Origin: JAOUEA01 sp963734685
GTDB lineage: Bacteria; Actinomycetota; UBA4738; HRBIN12
Direction: 5' to 3'
DNA: 64,000 nt
Assembly (NCBI GenBank): GCA_963734685.1
Contig: CAVTIC010000007.1
Location: 186,001 to 250,000 of the forward strand
In this document: in pieces, positions 35,858 through 44,210 of the stretch
Numbering within the stretch: position 1 is the stretch's first letter
Layout of the letters: each line of letters starts with the position of its first letter
Notes under the pieces: generated by a model
Told to the model about the DNA's origin: nothing
Seen by the model: only the letters and a program-made list of their open reading frames with translations
Databases searched by the model: none
Made by a program: the position numbers and the translations under genes

Positions 35858-35879
35858 CGAAGGGTCGAAAACCCCTTCG
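35858..35879 (+). promoter_or_regulatory. Inverted repeat in the flp leader
   Basis: CGAAGGG and CCCTTCG are separated by 8 nt, 39 nt before the flp ATG. It could be a third operator or an RNA hairpin in the leader. Confidence 0.4.
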
Positions 35880-35917
35880 ACAGGACGGGATCTCTTCGGA
35901 GGAAGGGGGTGCAACAC

Positions 35918-36118
35918 ATGCTTCGTCTCTACACGGGAGTCACCACCTGGTGGGCCGACCTCAAGGGTCGTGTCGCTGAGGAGGGTGGCGCCACGGCCGT
36001 CGAGTACGCGCTGATGGTGGCGTTGATCGCGGTCGTGATCATCGCTGCGGTGGCCTTCATCGGTACCGAGAGTAGCTCCACGTTCCAGGAGGTCGGTGAC
36101 TCGATCGCGAGCACCTAA
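35918..36118 (+). CDS. flp: Flp/Fap-type pilin
   Basis: Type IVb pilin precursor of 66 residues and the structural subunit of the Tad pilus. The prepilin peptidase site is G followed by ATAVEYALMVALIAV (cleavage after EEGG). Glu lies at mature position 5 and is followed by the hydrophobic assembly helix to about residue 50. ATG 35918 is preceded by a very strong GGAGGAAGGGGG leader, consistent with high expression, and GTG 35909 is a minor alternative. A 10-bp hairpin follows the stop. No prepilin peptidase gene is visible in this window. Confidence 0.95.
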   Translation: MLRLYTGVTTWWADLKGRVAEEGGATAVEYALMVALIAVVIIAAVAFIGTESSSTFQEVGDSIAST

Positions 36119-36138
36119 GCCTCACCTGCATCAACGAC

Positions 36139-36164
36139 GAGCGGCCGGTTTCCGCCGGCCGCTC
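36139..36164 (+). terminator. Hairpin between flp and cpaB
   Basis: A perfect 10-bp stem (GAGCGGCCGG / CCGGCCGCTC) encloses a 6-nt loop, 20 nt after the flp stop. There is no U-tract. It probably attenuates read-through so that pilin is made in excess over the assembly proteins. Confidence 0.7.
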
Positions 36165-36368
36165 GCTCGTCCGGGACGCGATGGCGGGCCGAACGAGCGA
36201 GGGACCGGCGGAACGATCGGGTATCCGATCGCACCGGCACCGATCGATCGCGTCGATCGATCCAGGCCACCTCAAGTTCCACATCTGGTGGTCGATGAAC
36301 GAGAACGACGGGACAGAGGACATGCCCCGCGGAGAGATGCACGGAAGCTCACGAAAGGAGCTAGGAAC

Positions 36369-37196
36369 ATGAGGTCACGCGGTCTGGTGGTTGCCATCGC
36401 CGTGGTCCTCGCCATCGTGGCGGCGGCAGCGGTGATCCTCTACACGAACGGTGTCAAGAGCGACGCCGTCACCGGCGGGGCGCTCTCCGTCGTGGTCGTG
36501 TCCAAGCAGGACATCGCGGCCAACACGAACCTCGGCCCACTCGTCGAGGAAGGCGTGTTCACCGAGCTCCGTGTGCCGACCGAAGCGGTCGTCGACGGTG
36601 CGGTCACGGACCCGAGCCAGCTGCGCGGTCAGACGACGACCGCCCCCGTGCTCGCGAACGAGCAGATCCCCCTGGGACGTCTGTCGGGCGGCGAAGCGCC
36701 CAAGGGCGGTTCGCTCGGCATCTCCGAGGGCAACGTCGGCCTGCCCGTCGTGCTCGACGGAGGTCCAGCAGGCTATGGCCTGGTCCAACGTGGCGATCAT
36801 GTCGCCGTATACGCGACCTTCAAGCCGGGTGAGCTCGTGCAGAAGGGCGCGCTGCGTCAGATCCTGTCGCCCGCCCAGCTCGACAAGATCCTCACCGACG
36901 CCAACGCCGTTGGCCCGATCGTGCCGATCCCCTTCAAGTTCACCGCGACGATCGTGCCGTCGGCTCGGGTGCTGAACATCGTGAATCCGGTCACCGTCGA
37001 GGGCACCAAGTTCGCGGAGACCGACATCCCGGTGACCCTCGACCTGTCGCCTCAGGACGCGCAGGCGGTCACCTACGCGCTCGTCACCGCGGACATGGTC
37101 AACCTCGGACTGCTGCCGCCGGAGAACTCGGACGGCTACAAGGTCGAGGCCAGCCTGGGTGCCTCCTACGAGGAGCTGGTGGGGGCCAAGGGATGA
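36369..37196 (+). CDS. cpaB: Tad pilus assembly protein CpaB/RcpC
   Basis: Protein of 275 residues with one N-terminal membrane helix (LVVAIAVVLAIVAAAAVILY) and an extracytoplasmic SAF-like domain at about residues 40-110, including VVVSKQDIAANTNLGPLVEE and PVLANEQIPLGRLSG. An RcpC-type region follows (GLPVVLDGGPAGYGLVQRGD and VAVYATF). It is an accessory assembly protein thought to act in the cell-wall space. An AGGAGC ribosome-binding site precedes the ATG at 36369. Its stop overlaps the cpaE start as ATGA, so the two are translationally coupled. Confidence 0.9.
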   Translation: MRSRGLVVAIAVVLAIVAAAAVILYTNGVKSDAVTGGALSVVVVSKQDIAANTNLGPLVEEGVFTELRVPTEAVVDGAVTDPSQLRGQTTTAPVLANEQIPLGRLSGGEAPKGGSLGISEGNVGLPVVLDGGPAGYGLVQRGDHVAVYATFKPGELVQKGALRQILSPAQLDKILTDANAVGPIVPIPFKFTATIVPSARVLNIVNPVTVEGTKFAETDIPVTLDLSPQDAQAVTYALVTADMVNLGLLPPENSDGYKVEASLGASYEELVGAKG

Positions 37197-38410
37197 CAGA
37201 CTCCAGCGTCGTCGCCGTCGGGACGCCGCAGTCCTTCCGCCAGCAACTGGCGCGATCCCTCGAGATCGAGCCGGAGGAGGTGGGTTGGGTCCAGTCCGCG
37301 ACAGCGGCAGAGGAACTCCTGATCCACGCGCTCAGCCCGATCGACGTGCTCGTGCTGTCGCCCGAGGTGAAGGAGCCCGACGCACTCGGCCTCGCCGAGT
37401 TCGTCGGGCGCCAGGCCCCTGGCACCGCCATCGTCATGGTCCGCGACCACACGTGGAACGGGCTGTTGCCTGCCGCCATGCGGGCCGGCATCCGCGACGT
37501 GGTCGACATGACGCAGGGCACCGAGGAGCTGCGCGATGCCGTCGAACGGGCCATCGTGTGGGCCGCCAACCTGCGTTCGGTCGGGGTCGGCCGGACGGAG
37601 AGTCACGCTGGGCAGCGCGGACGGATCATCTCGGTCTTCTCCTCGAAGGGCGGAGCCGGGAAGACGTTCCTGACCATCAACCTGGCCTGCGCGATCTCGG
37701 AGGTCACGGGACAGGACACCGCCGTGGTCGACCTCGACTTCGACATGGGCGACGTCTTCACGTACTTCGGGACCGAGCCTTCCTCGAACATCCCGGACCT
37801 GATGGCGCTCGGTGAGGGCGCCGATCACGACCAGACCCGATCCGTCGGGTTGAAGGTCGCAGACCACCTGTGGGCCTACGGCGCACCGACCGATCCGACG
37901 GCAGAAGCGCCGGCAGGCGAGGCGATCGGGAAGTTCCTGCGGGCCATGAGAAACGACTTCCCGTATGTGATCGTCGACGCGTCGGTCGACTACTCGGACT
38001 CGGCGCTCGTCTGCTTCGACCTGTCGGAGTTGATCTGTCTGGTCACGGGTCTCGACGTGGTGGGTGTGAAGCACCTGGGCAAGGCGCTCGACACGTTGCT
38101 GCAGATCGGACTCCCGCGCGACCGGTTCCGGGTCGTGTTGAACCGGGCCGACTCGAAGGTGGGCTTGGATGCGAGCGACGTCGAGCGGGTCATGAAGGTC
38201 CGGGTGGACGCCATGATCCCGTCGAGCCGGCTCGTTCCGACGTCCCTCAACAAGGGCCGACCCGTGGTGTTCGACGAACCTTCGTCGGAGGTGTCCGTGT
38301 CCGTCCGTCAGCTCGCCGGGAAGTTCGTCGAGGCCACGGAGGTGGGCGGAGAGATCGCTTCCACGAACGGTGACGCCCGCAAGAAGAAGCGGCTGTTCGC
38401 CCGGAACTAG
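37193..38410 (+). CDS. cpaE: Tad pilus localisation ATPase CpaE/TadZ
   Basis: MinD/ParA-superfamily protein of 405 residues that positions the Tad machine. An N-terminal pseudo-receiver (about 5-125) has Ser in place of the acceptor Asp in DVLVLSPEVKEPD. The ATPase domain starts with a deviant Walker A, VFSSKGGAGKTFLTINLA (about 145-162), then VVDLDFDMGDVFTYFG and the Walker-B-like YVIVDASVDYSD. A basic C terminus (KKKRLFARN) could help membrane contact. It overlaps cpaB by 4 nt and is followed 32 nt later by cpaF. Confidence 0.93.
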   Translation: MTDSSVVAVGTPQSFRQQLARSLEIEPEEVGWVQSATAAEELLIHALSPIDVLVLSPEVKEPDALGLAEFVGRQAPGTAIVMVRDHTWNGLLPAAMRAGIRDVVDMTQGTEELRDAVERAIVWAANLRSVGVGRTESHAGQRGRIISVFSSKGGAGKTFLTINLACAISEVTGQDTAVVDLDFDMGDVFTYFGTEPSSNIPDLMALGEGADHDQTRSVGLKVADHLWAYGAPTDPTAEAPAGEAIGKFLRAMRNDFPYVIVDASVDYSDSALVCFDLSELICLVTGLDVVGVKHLGKALDTLLQIGLPRDRFRVVLNRADSKVGLDASDVERVMKVRVDAMIPSSRLVPTSLNKGRPVVFDEPSSEVSVSVRQLAGKFVEATEVGGEIASTNGDARKKKRLFARN

Positions 38411-38442
38411 TAGAGCCAGGGAAACGGAGAGGAGCACCCGAG

Positions 38443-39758
<1,316 letters not shown>

Positions 39759-39762
<4 letters not shown>

Positions 39763-40772
39763 GCGCCGTGGTCGCCCTCTCGTTCTGGAGCTCGCCCGCG
39801 GCGCAGCTCGTCATCGCGGCGCTGGTCGGTGTGGCCGCCTTCGCGTTGGGCTGGCTACTGCTCGGCACGGCGGCGCGAGCGAAGAAGGATCGCGAGATCT
39901 CGGCGCGCATGGCCGCCATCAGCGGGACGGGAACGAGCCAGCCGGTCGCGGTCGACCTCGAGGGCGCAGCGGGTTGGATCCCGCAACGAGTCACGCGGTT
40001 CGGGAAGCGCTTCGCGGAATCGCGCGGCTTCAACGACCGGCTCGACGCCGAGTTGGAATCCGCCGGGGTGAGCATCCGTTCGGGTGAATTCGTGGTGCTC
40101 TCCGTCGTGGCGTTCCTGGTCGGAGCGGTGCTCGGCGCGGCGCTGTTGCGCGCGAGCCTGTTGGCTCTGGCCGTCGGCGCTGCGGCTGGGATCGGCCCGA
40201 CGATGGCCCTGCGTATGGCCCTGAAGCGGCGCACCGAGAAGATGCGCGAGCAGCTGCCCGATGTGTTGACCATCATGGCGAGCTCGCTCCGAGCCGGGCA
40301 CAGCTTCATGCAGGCCCTCGACATGGTCGCTCGCGAGATCCCGCAGCCGGCGGCGACCGAGTTCCAGCGTGTGGTCTCCGAGATCCGGCTCGGCCGTCCC
40401 ACGGACGATGCACTCGAGGCACTCGCCACTCGGGTCGGCAGCGCCGACTTCCGGTGGGCGGTGCTGGCCGTGAACATCCAGCGCGAGGTCGGCGGCAACC
40501 TGGCCGAGATCCTCGACAACGTCGCCGATACGCTTCGCGAACGGGCGATGATGCGCCGCCAGATCCAGGTGCTCACGGCGGAGGGCCGTCTGTCGGCGTG
40601 GGTGCTCGCGGCCCTGCCGGTCGCGATCGCCGTCTACATGTTCGCTGTGAACCCTAGCTACATCGGCTTGCTGTTCACCACCCGCATCGGTCTCTTCTTG
40701 CTGAGCGGGGCCGTGGTCCTGCTGGTGCTGGGGATCCTTTGGATGAGAAAGATCGTGGATATCGATGTCTGA
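39759..40772 (+). CDS. tadB: Tad pilus inner-membrane platform protein TadB
   Basis: Integral membrane protein of 337 residues with a central T2SSF domain. The family region is LPDVLTIMASSLRAGHSFMQ, ALDMVAREIPQPAATEFQRV and EIRLGRPTDDALEALATRVG, followed by IQREVGGNLAEILDNVADTL. Two hydrophobic segments lie at each end. With TadC it forms the platform on which CpaF acts. GTG 39759 overlaps the cpaF stop (GTGA), and the end overlaps tadC by 8 nt. Confidence 0.94.
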
Positions 40773-41706
40773 GATCTGGCTTGTTCTCGCTGTCGCCTCC
40801 GTCTTCTTCTCCATCGTGCTGATCGGCCTGGCGGTCGAGCCGAGCTCCTCGGAGAAGAAGCGCGCCATCCGTCTGCTCGAATCGCAGGTCGGCGGGGGCG
40901 CGTCGGAATCCATCAACCTGCGTGAGCAGGCGCTGTCGCAGAACTTCGGACAACGCGTCCTGCTGCCGATCGTGTCCACCGCCGGCCGAGTGGCTCGCCG
41001 CGTGACGCCGCTCGACGCGCGCGAGCGCGTCGCGAAGAAGCTGCAGCTGGCCGGCGGCCCCGCGGGGTGGGACGCGGAACGCGTGCTGGCCTTCAAGGTG
41101 ATCGGCGCGGTGGTCGGTGTCTTCGGAGGGTTCGTGCTGTCCACGATCCTCCAGCCGGCGCCGTTCATCTCGATCGTCGCCATCTCGCTGCTCGCCTTCG
41201 TCGGCTTCGTGCTGCCCGACTCGGTGCTGAACCGTCGGGTCGACGAGCGTCAGAAGGAGATCCTGAAGACCTTGTCCGACACGCTCGACCTCCTCACGAT
41301 CAGCGTGGAGGCCGGGCTGTCGCTCAACGCGGCCATCGCCCAGGTGGTGCAGAACGTGCCGGGCGTGCTGTCCGCCGAGTTCGCGCGCATGCTGCAGGAG
41401 ATCCAGCTCGGCGTGCCACGCTCCGAGGCCTTCCGGCACCTCGCGGACCGCACCGACGTCGATGAGTTGAACGGCTTCGCGCTCGCGATGATCCAGGCCG
41501 ACGTGTTCGGTGTGTCGATCGCGAGCGTACTCCGCACGCAGGCGCAGCAGCTCCGGATCAAGCGTCGTCAGGCGGCGGAGGCCAAGGCCCAGCAGACGCC
41601 GGTGAAGATCGTGTTCCCGCTGGTGCTCTGCATCCTGCCGGCCCTGTTCGTGGTCATCGTGGGCCCGGGCGCGATCCAGATCGTGACCCAGTTGTTCAGG
41701 CGCTGA
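40765..41706 (+). CDS. tadC: Tad pilus inner-membrane platform protein TadC
   Basis: Second T2SSF protein, 313 residues. Key parts are the short N-terminal helix, paired central helices (about 105-150), TLSDTLDLLTISVEAGLSLN, MLQEIQLGVPRSEAFRHLAD, DVDELNGFALAMIQADVFGV and the closing helix FPLVLCILPALFVVIVGPGA. It is the last recognisable Tad gene here. TadE/TadF minor pilins, TadV peptidase and TadG are not next to it, so they must be elsewhere or absent. Stop at 41704-41706. Confidence 0.94.
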   Translation: MSEIWLVLAVASVFFSIVLIGLAVEPSSSEKKRAIRLLESQVGGGASESINLREQALSQNFGQRVLLPIVSTAGRVARRVTPLDARERVAKKLQLAGGPAGWDAERVLAFKVIGAVVGVFGGFVLSTILQPAPFISIVAISLLAFVGFVLPDSVLNRRVDERQKEILKTLSDTLDLLTISVEAGLSLNAAIAQVVQNVPGVLSAEFARMLQEIQLGVPRSEAFRHLADRTDVDELNGFALAMIQADVFGVSIASVLRTQAQQLRIKRRQAAEAKAQQTPVKIVFPLVLCILPALFVVIVGPGAIQIVTQLFRR

Positions 41707-42003
41707 CCAGCCCGGCAACCGCATCGAGGGTTCCGTTCCGTTGCATCTGCATCGTGAACGACGCCCGTCCTCGCGAACGGCATCGGCCTTAGGCTGTCTG
41801 CGTGCGATCTTGCCCCGACAAATAACCTTCGCCTTATGGCACCGAAGCGCTAGACAGGTTATCGTCCCCCATACGGCGGAGGTGCATATCCCCCGCCGAC
41901 CGGATATGGGGTAGAGGGTTACCGATAGATAGTTAGGCCCGGGGTAGTGGGGTAGCGGGCGGCTGTTGGGGTAGCTGCGGGTGAAGGGGCAACGGGGCGC
42001 ATC
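41707..42003. other. Intergenic region between tadC and the glycosylphosphotransferase gene
   Basis: The longest gene-free stretch in the window (297 bp), noticeably richer in A/T around 41815-41860. I see no small ORF with a ribosome-binding site and no tRNA. It holds an inverted repeat ATATCC-N10-GGATAT (41886-41907) and four GGGGTAG copies. Confidence 0.6.
41908..41974 (+). repeat. Four GGGGTAG direct repeats upstream of the EPS initiating transferase
   Basis: Exact GGGGTAG copies begin at 41908, 41941, 41949 and 41968, all in the same orientation. They end 30 nt before the ATG at 42004. They look like multiple sites for a regulator, or a leader element with G-rich structure. Confidence 0.6.
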
Positions 42004-43494
42004 ATGCAGCGCGAGATCGACGATGAGGTGAACATCAAGGCAACGGACGTGTCGTCCGTTGTGCGCACGCCGCTCGTCGACAAGCCGAGCTCGGTTCGCG
42101 CTCGCTACCGACGCTTCTACCGGCTGATGACGATCACCGACGTCCTCGCCGTCGTGTCCGCGTTCTATCTCGCGCACATTGGGTGGCTGAAGCTCAAGAC
42201 GCCTGAACCAGATCTCCGGGCGCTCCTCCTCCTCGCGACCCCTATCGTCGTGCTCACGCTGTACACGGCCTTCCATCTGTACGACGCACACCGCTACTCG
42301 CCGGCTGAGGAGTTCCGCCGCATCATCCTGGCGGTCTCGCTCGCCGTCGCGGCCATCGCCGTCCTGTCCTTCGGGGCGAAGACCCAGCCGGATCCATCGC
42401 GCGGCTGGCTCGCGCTCTCGTGGGTCTTCGCGATCGTGCTGGCCCTCGTCACGCGACGGCTCTGGCACGCGAAGATCGGCCATGAGCGCGCCCACGGCTC
42501 GTTGAGCTTCCCGACGCTCATCGTCGGCACCAACGAGGAAGCGACGCACCTGTTGGAGCTGATGGAAGCTCCGGCGTTCGGGTTCCGCGCGCTCGGCATG
42601 GTAGCTACGGCGCACAGCGCCGAACAGGCCGTTGACGGCGACCCCGACACACGGATCCTCGGTACGATCGCAGAGCTCCGAGAGGTGATCCGGGAGTGCC
42701 GCGCCGAGTGCGTGTTCGTGGCGGCCACTTCGTTGTCGACCGCGGAGATGAAGCACGTCGCGAAGGCCGTGCGGCTCGAGGGTGTCGAGGTCCGCATCAC
42801 CGCGACCCTGCCCGAGGTGCTGTCGTCACGCGTGGCGGTGCAGTCGCTCGGCGGGGTGACCGCCCTGTCGCTGCAGCCCGTTCGACTCACGGGCACCCAG
42901 GCCGCATTGAAGCGAGCGTTCGACGTGACCCTCGCGGGGCTGGGCGTCGTGGTGCTCGCACCGGTGTTCGGTATCGTCGCGATCGCGGTCAGGCTGTCGT
43001 CGCAGGGACCCGTCCTCTATCGGCAGACGCGGGTGGGACATCGCGGGCGTCCATTCACGATGCTGAAGTTCCGCACGATGAAGGTCGGCGCGCACGAGAT
43101 GGTGGAGGAGCTCCGCGCGTCGCTCGGCGTCGAGGACCTGTTGTTCAAGCTCGAGCATGACCCCCGGGTCACGTCGACCGGGCGCGTCCTGCGGAAGTAC
43201 AGCCTCGACGAGCTGCCGCAGCTGATCAATGTCGTTCGTGGCGAGATGAGCCTCGTCGGCCCTCGCCCGCCGCTGCCCGAGGAGGTCAAGAAGTACGAGG
43301 ACTGGCATTTCGACCGGCTCGAGGTGCCACCCGGCTGCAGCGGGTTGTGGCAGGTGAGCGGTAGGTCCGACCTCTCGTTCGACGACAGCGTGCGCCTCGA
43401 CCTGTTCTACATCGAGAACTGGTCGCTCGCGTACGACCTCTACATCCTGGCGAAGACGGTGCCTGCGCTCCTGCGGAGTCGCGGCGCGTACTGA
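42004..43494 (+). CDS. Polyprenyl-phosphate glycosylphosphotransferase (EPS-initiating, WbaP/WcaJ type)
   Basis: Membrane enzyme of 496 residues that transfers a sugar-1-phosphate to undecaprenyl phosphate, the first step of Wzy-dependent glycan assembly. About four N-terminal helices are followed by a Rossmann-like region (FPTLIVGTNEEATHLLELME), a fifth helix (VTLAGLGVVVLAPVFGIVAI) and the catalytic domain. The catalytic domain contains FTMLKFRTMKVGAHEM, YSLDELPQLINVVRGEMSLV, GPRPPLPEEV and CSGLWQVSGRSDLSFDD. All family residues are in place. It is separated from the main EPS genes by the Tad operon. The ATG at 42004 has only a weak ribosome-binding site. Confidence 0.94.
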   Translation: MQREIDDEVNIKATDVSSVVRTPLVDKPSSVRARYRRFYRLMTITDVLAVVSAFYLAHIGWLKLKTPEPDLRALLLLATPIVVLTLYTAFHLYDAHRYSPAEEFRRIILAVSLAVAAIAVLSFGAKTQPDPSRGWLALSWVFAIVLALVTRRLWHAKIGHERAHGSLSFPTLIVGTNEEATHLLELMEAPAFGFRALGMVATAHSAEQAVDGDPDTRILGTIAELREVIRECRAECVFVAATSLSTAEMKHVAKAVRLEGVEVRITATLPEVLSSRVAVQSLGGVTALSLQPVRLTGTQAALKRAFDVTLAGLGVVVLAPVFGIVAIAVRLSSQGPVLYRQTRVGHRGRPFTMLKFRTMKVGAHEMVEELRASLGVEDLLFKLEHDPRVTSTGRVLRKYSLDELPQLINVVRGEMSLVGPRPPLPEEVKKYEDWHFDRLEVPPGCSGLWQVSGRSDLSFDDSVRLDLFYIENWSLAYDLYILAKTVPALLRSRGAY

Positions 43495-43498
43495 GCGG

Positions 43499-43804
43499 TC
43501 AGCGCAGGATCCGGCGATCCGTGAGCCTCGGCGTGGCGGTGTGCCGTCGACCCTGTGAGCGATCGGCGCGGAGGGCCGCGACTGCCACCCAGCCCTCGGC
43601 CGCCTCGTGGTTGCCGGCCGCGACCGCGTCGGCGAAGGCCCGAGCGATGCGGTCGTCCGTTGAGGTGCGTCGCAGCTTCACGTTCGAGGTATCGGTGTAT
43701 CGGGGCCACGCCTGGAGCCCCCGTTCGGCGATACGACGGTTGACCGACGAGAAATGGTCTTCCGATGGTTGCCTGACGTAGCCCGAACGACCTATCATTA
43801 GCAC
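43499..43804 (-). CDS. Hypothetical protein, 101 residues
   Basis: Small frame convergent with the glycosylphosphotransferase gene (4-nt gap). The middle part DDRIARAFADAVAAGNHEAAEGWVAVAAL looks like a genuine amphipathic helix pair rather than shadow translation. The ends are Arg-rich and less convincing. No family is recognised. The start could be GTG 43804 or ATG 43798. Either overlaps the promoter proposed for the small protein gene on the other strand, so a shorter protein is also possible. Confidence 0.45.
   Translation of the reverse strand: MLMIGRSGYVRQPSEDHFSSVNRRIAERGLQAWPRYTDTSNVKLRRTSTDDRIARAFADAVAAGNHEAAEGWVAVAALRADRSQGRRHTATPRLTDRRILR
43770..43799 (+). promoter_or_regulatory. 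Sigma-70-type promoter for the small surface-protein gene
   Basis: TTGCCT (43770-43775) and TATCAT (43794-43799) are separated by 18 nt, giving a leader of about 50 nt that contains the AGAAGGG ribosome-binding site. It is one of the clearest -35/-10 pairs in the window. Confidence 0.55.
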
Positions 43805-43854
43805 CTAGATTGGCGACACGGCCGCCGGCCGCGTCCAACAGAAGGGATCTGTCG

Positions 43855-44103
43855 ATGAAGAAGGCACTCGCGGTCTTCGCCGGCGCCATGGCGTTCGTCA
43901 TGACCTTCGCCGGTGCGGTCCTCGCCCAGACGACCGAATCAGCGCCCGCAGCCGATGTACAGGGCGCCGGCGGCGGCGCCGGTGGCGACACCGCCTTCAC
44001 CGGAGGCGATGCCTCGATGGCGGCGTTCGTCGCGATCGCCCTCGTGGCTGTCGGTCTGGTCGCGTTGTTCGTGGCTCGGCGTCGAGCCAGCGCTCAGTCG
44101 TAA
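43855..44103 (+). CDS. Small secreted protein with sortase-like TAFTG tail
   Basis: Protein of 82 residues with a signal peptide (KKALAVFAGAMAFVMTFAG, cut near VLA-QTT) and a short Ala/Gly-rich mature part (VQGAGGGAGGDTAFTGG). A hydrophobic helix (AAFVAIALVAVGLVALFV) and a basic end (ARRRASAQS) follow. The order TAFTG, helix, Arg cluster copies an LPxTG/LAxTG sorting signal, so the protein may be wall-linked or simply membrane-anchored. The gene has its own promoter, a strong ribosome-binding site and a 14-bp terminator hairpin, suggesting an abundant monocistronic transcript. No sortase gene is visible in the window. Confidence 0.8.
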   Translation: MKKALAVFAGAMAFVMTFAGAVLAQTTESAPAADVQGAGGGAGGDTAFTGGDASMAAFVAIALVAVGLVALFVARRRASAQS

Positions 44104-44118
44104 CTTCGGACTGATCGT

Positions 44119-44149
44119 CGAACGCCCCGGGGAAACCCCGGGGCGTTCG
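44119..44149 (+). terminator. Strong hairpin after the small surface-protein gene
   Basis: A perfect 14-bp stem CGAACGCCCCGGGG / CCCCGGGGCGTTCG has a 3-nt AAA loop, 15 nt after the stop. It has no U-run, as usual in actinobacteria. It may also terminate the convergent DUF4012 gene. Confidence 0.85.
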
Positions 44150-44210
44150 CATGTCTCGAGCCCTCGTGCGGCGGCGTTGTCGTGACGCCGCGGGATCGAG
44201 TACGGGTCGC

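Noticed and set aside
41815..42003. Possible c-di-GMP riboswitch or WhiG-type promoter before the glycosylphosphotransferase
   Set aside because: No GEMM-like core could be matched, and the CCGATAG at 41922 lacks a suitable -35 box. Only the repeats are reported.
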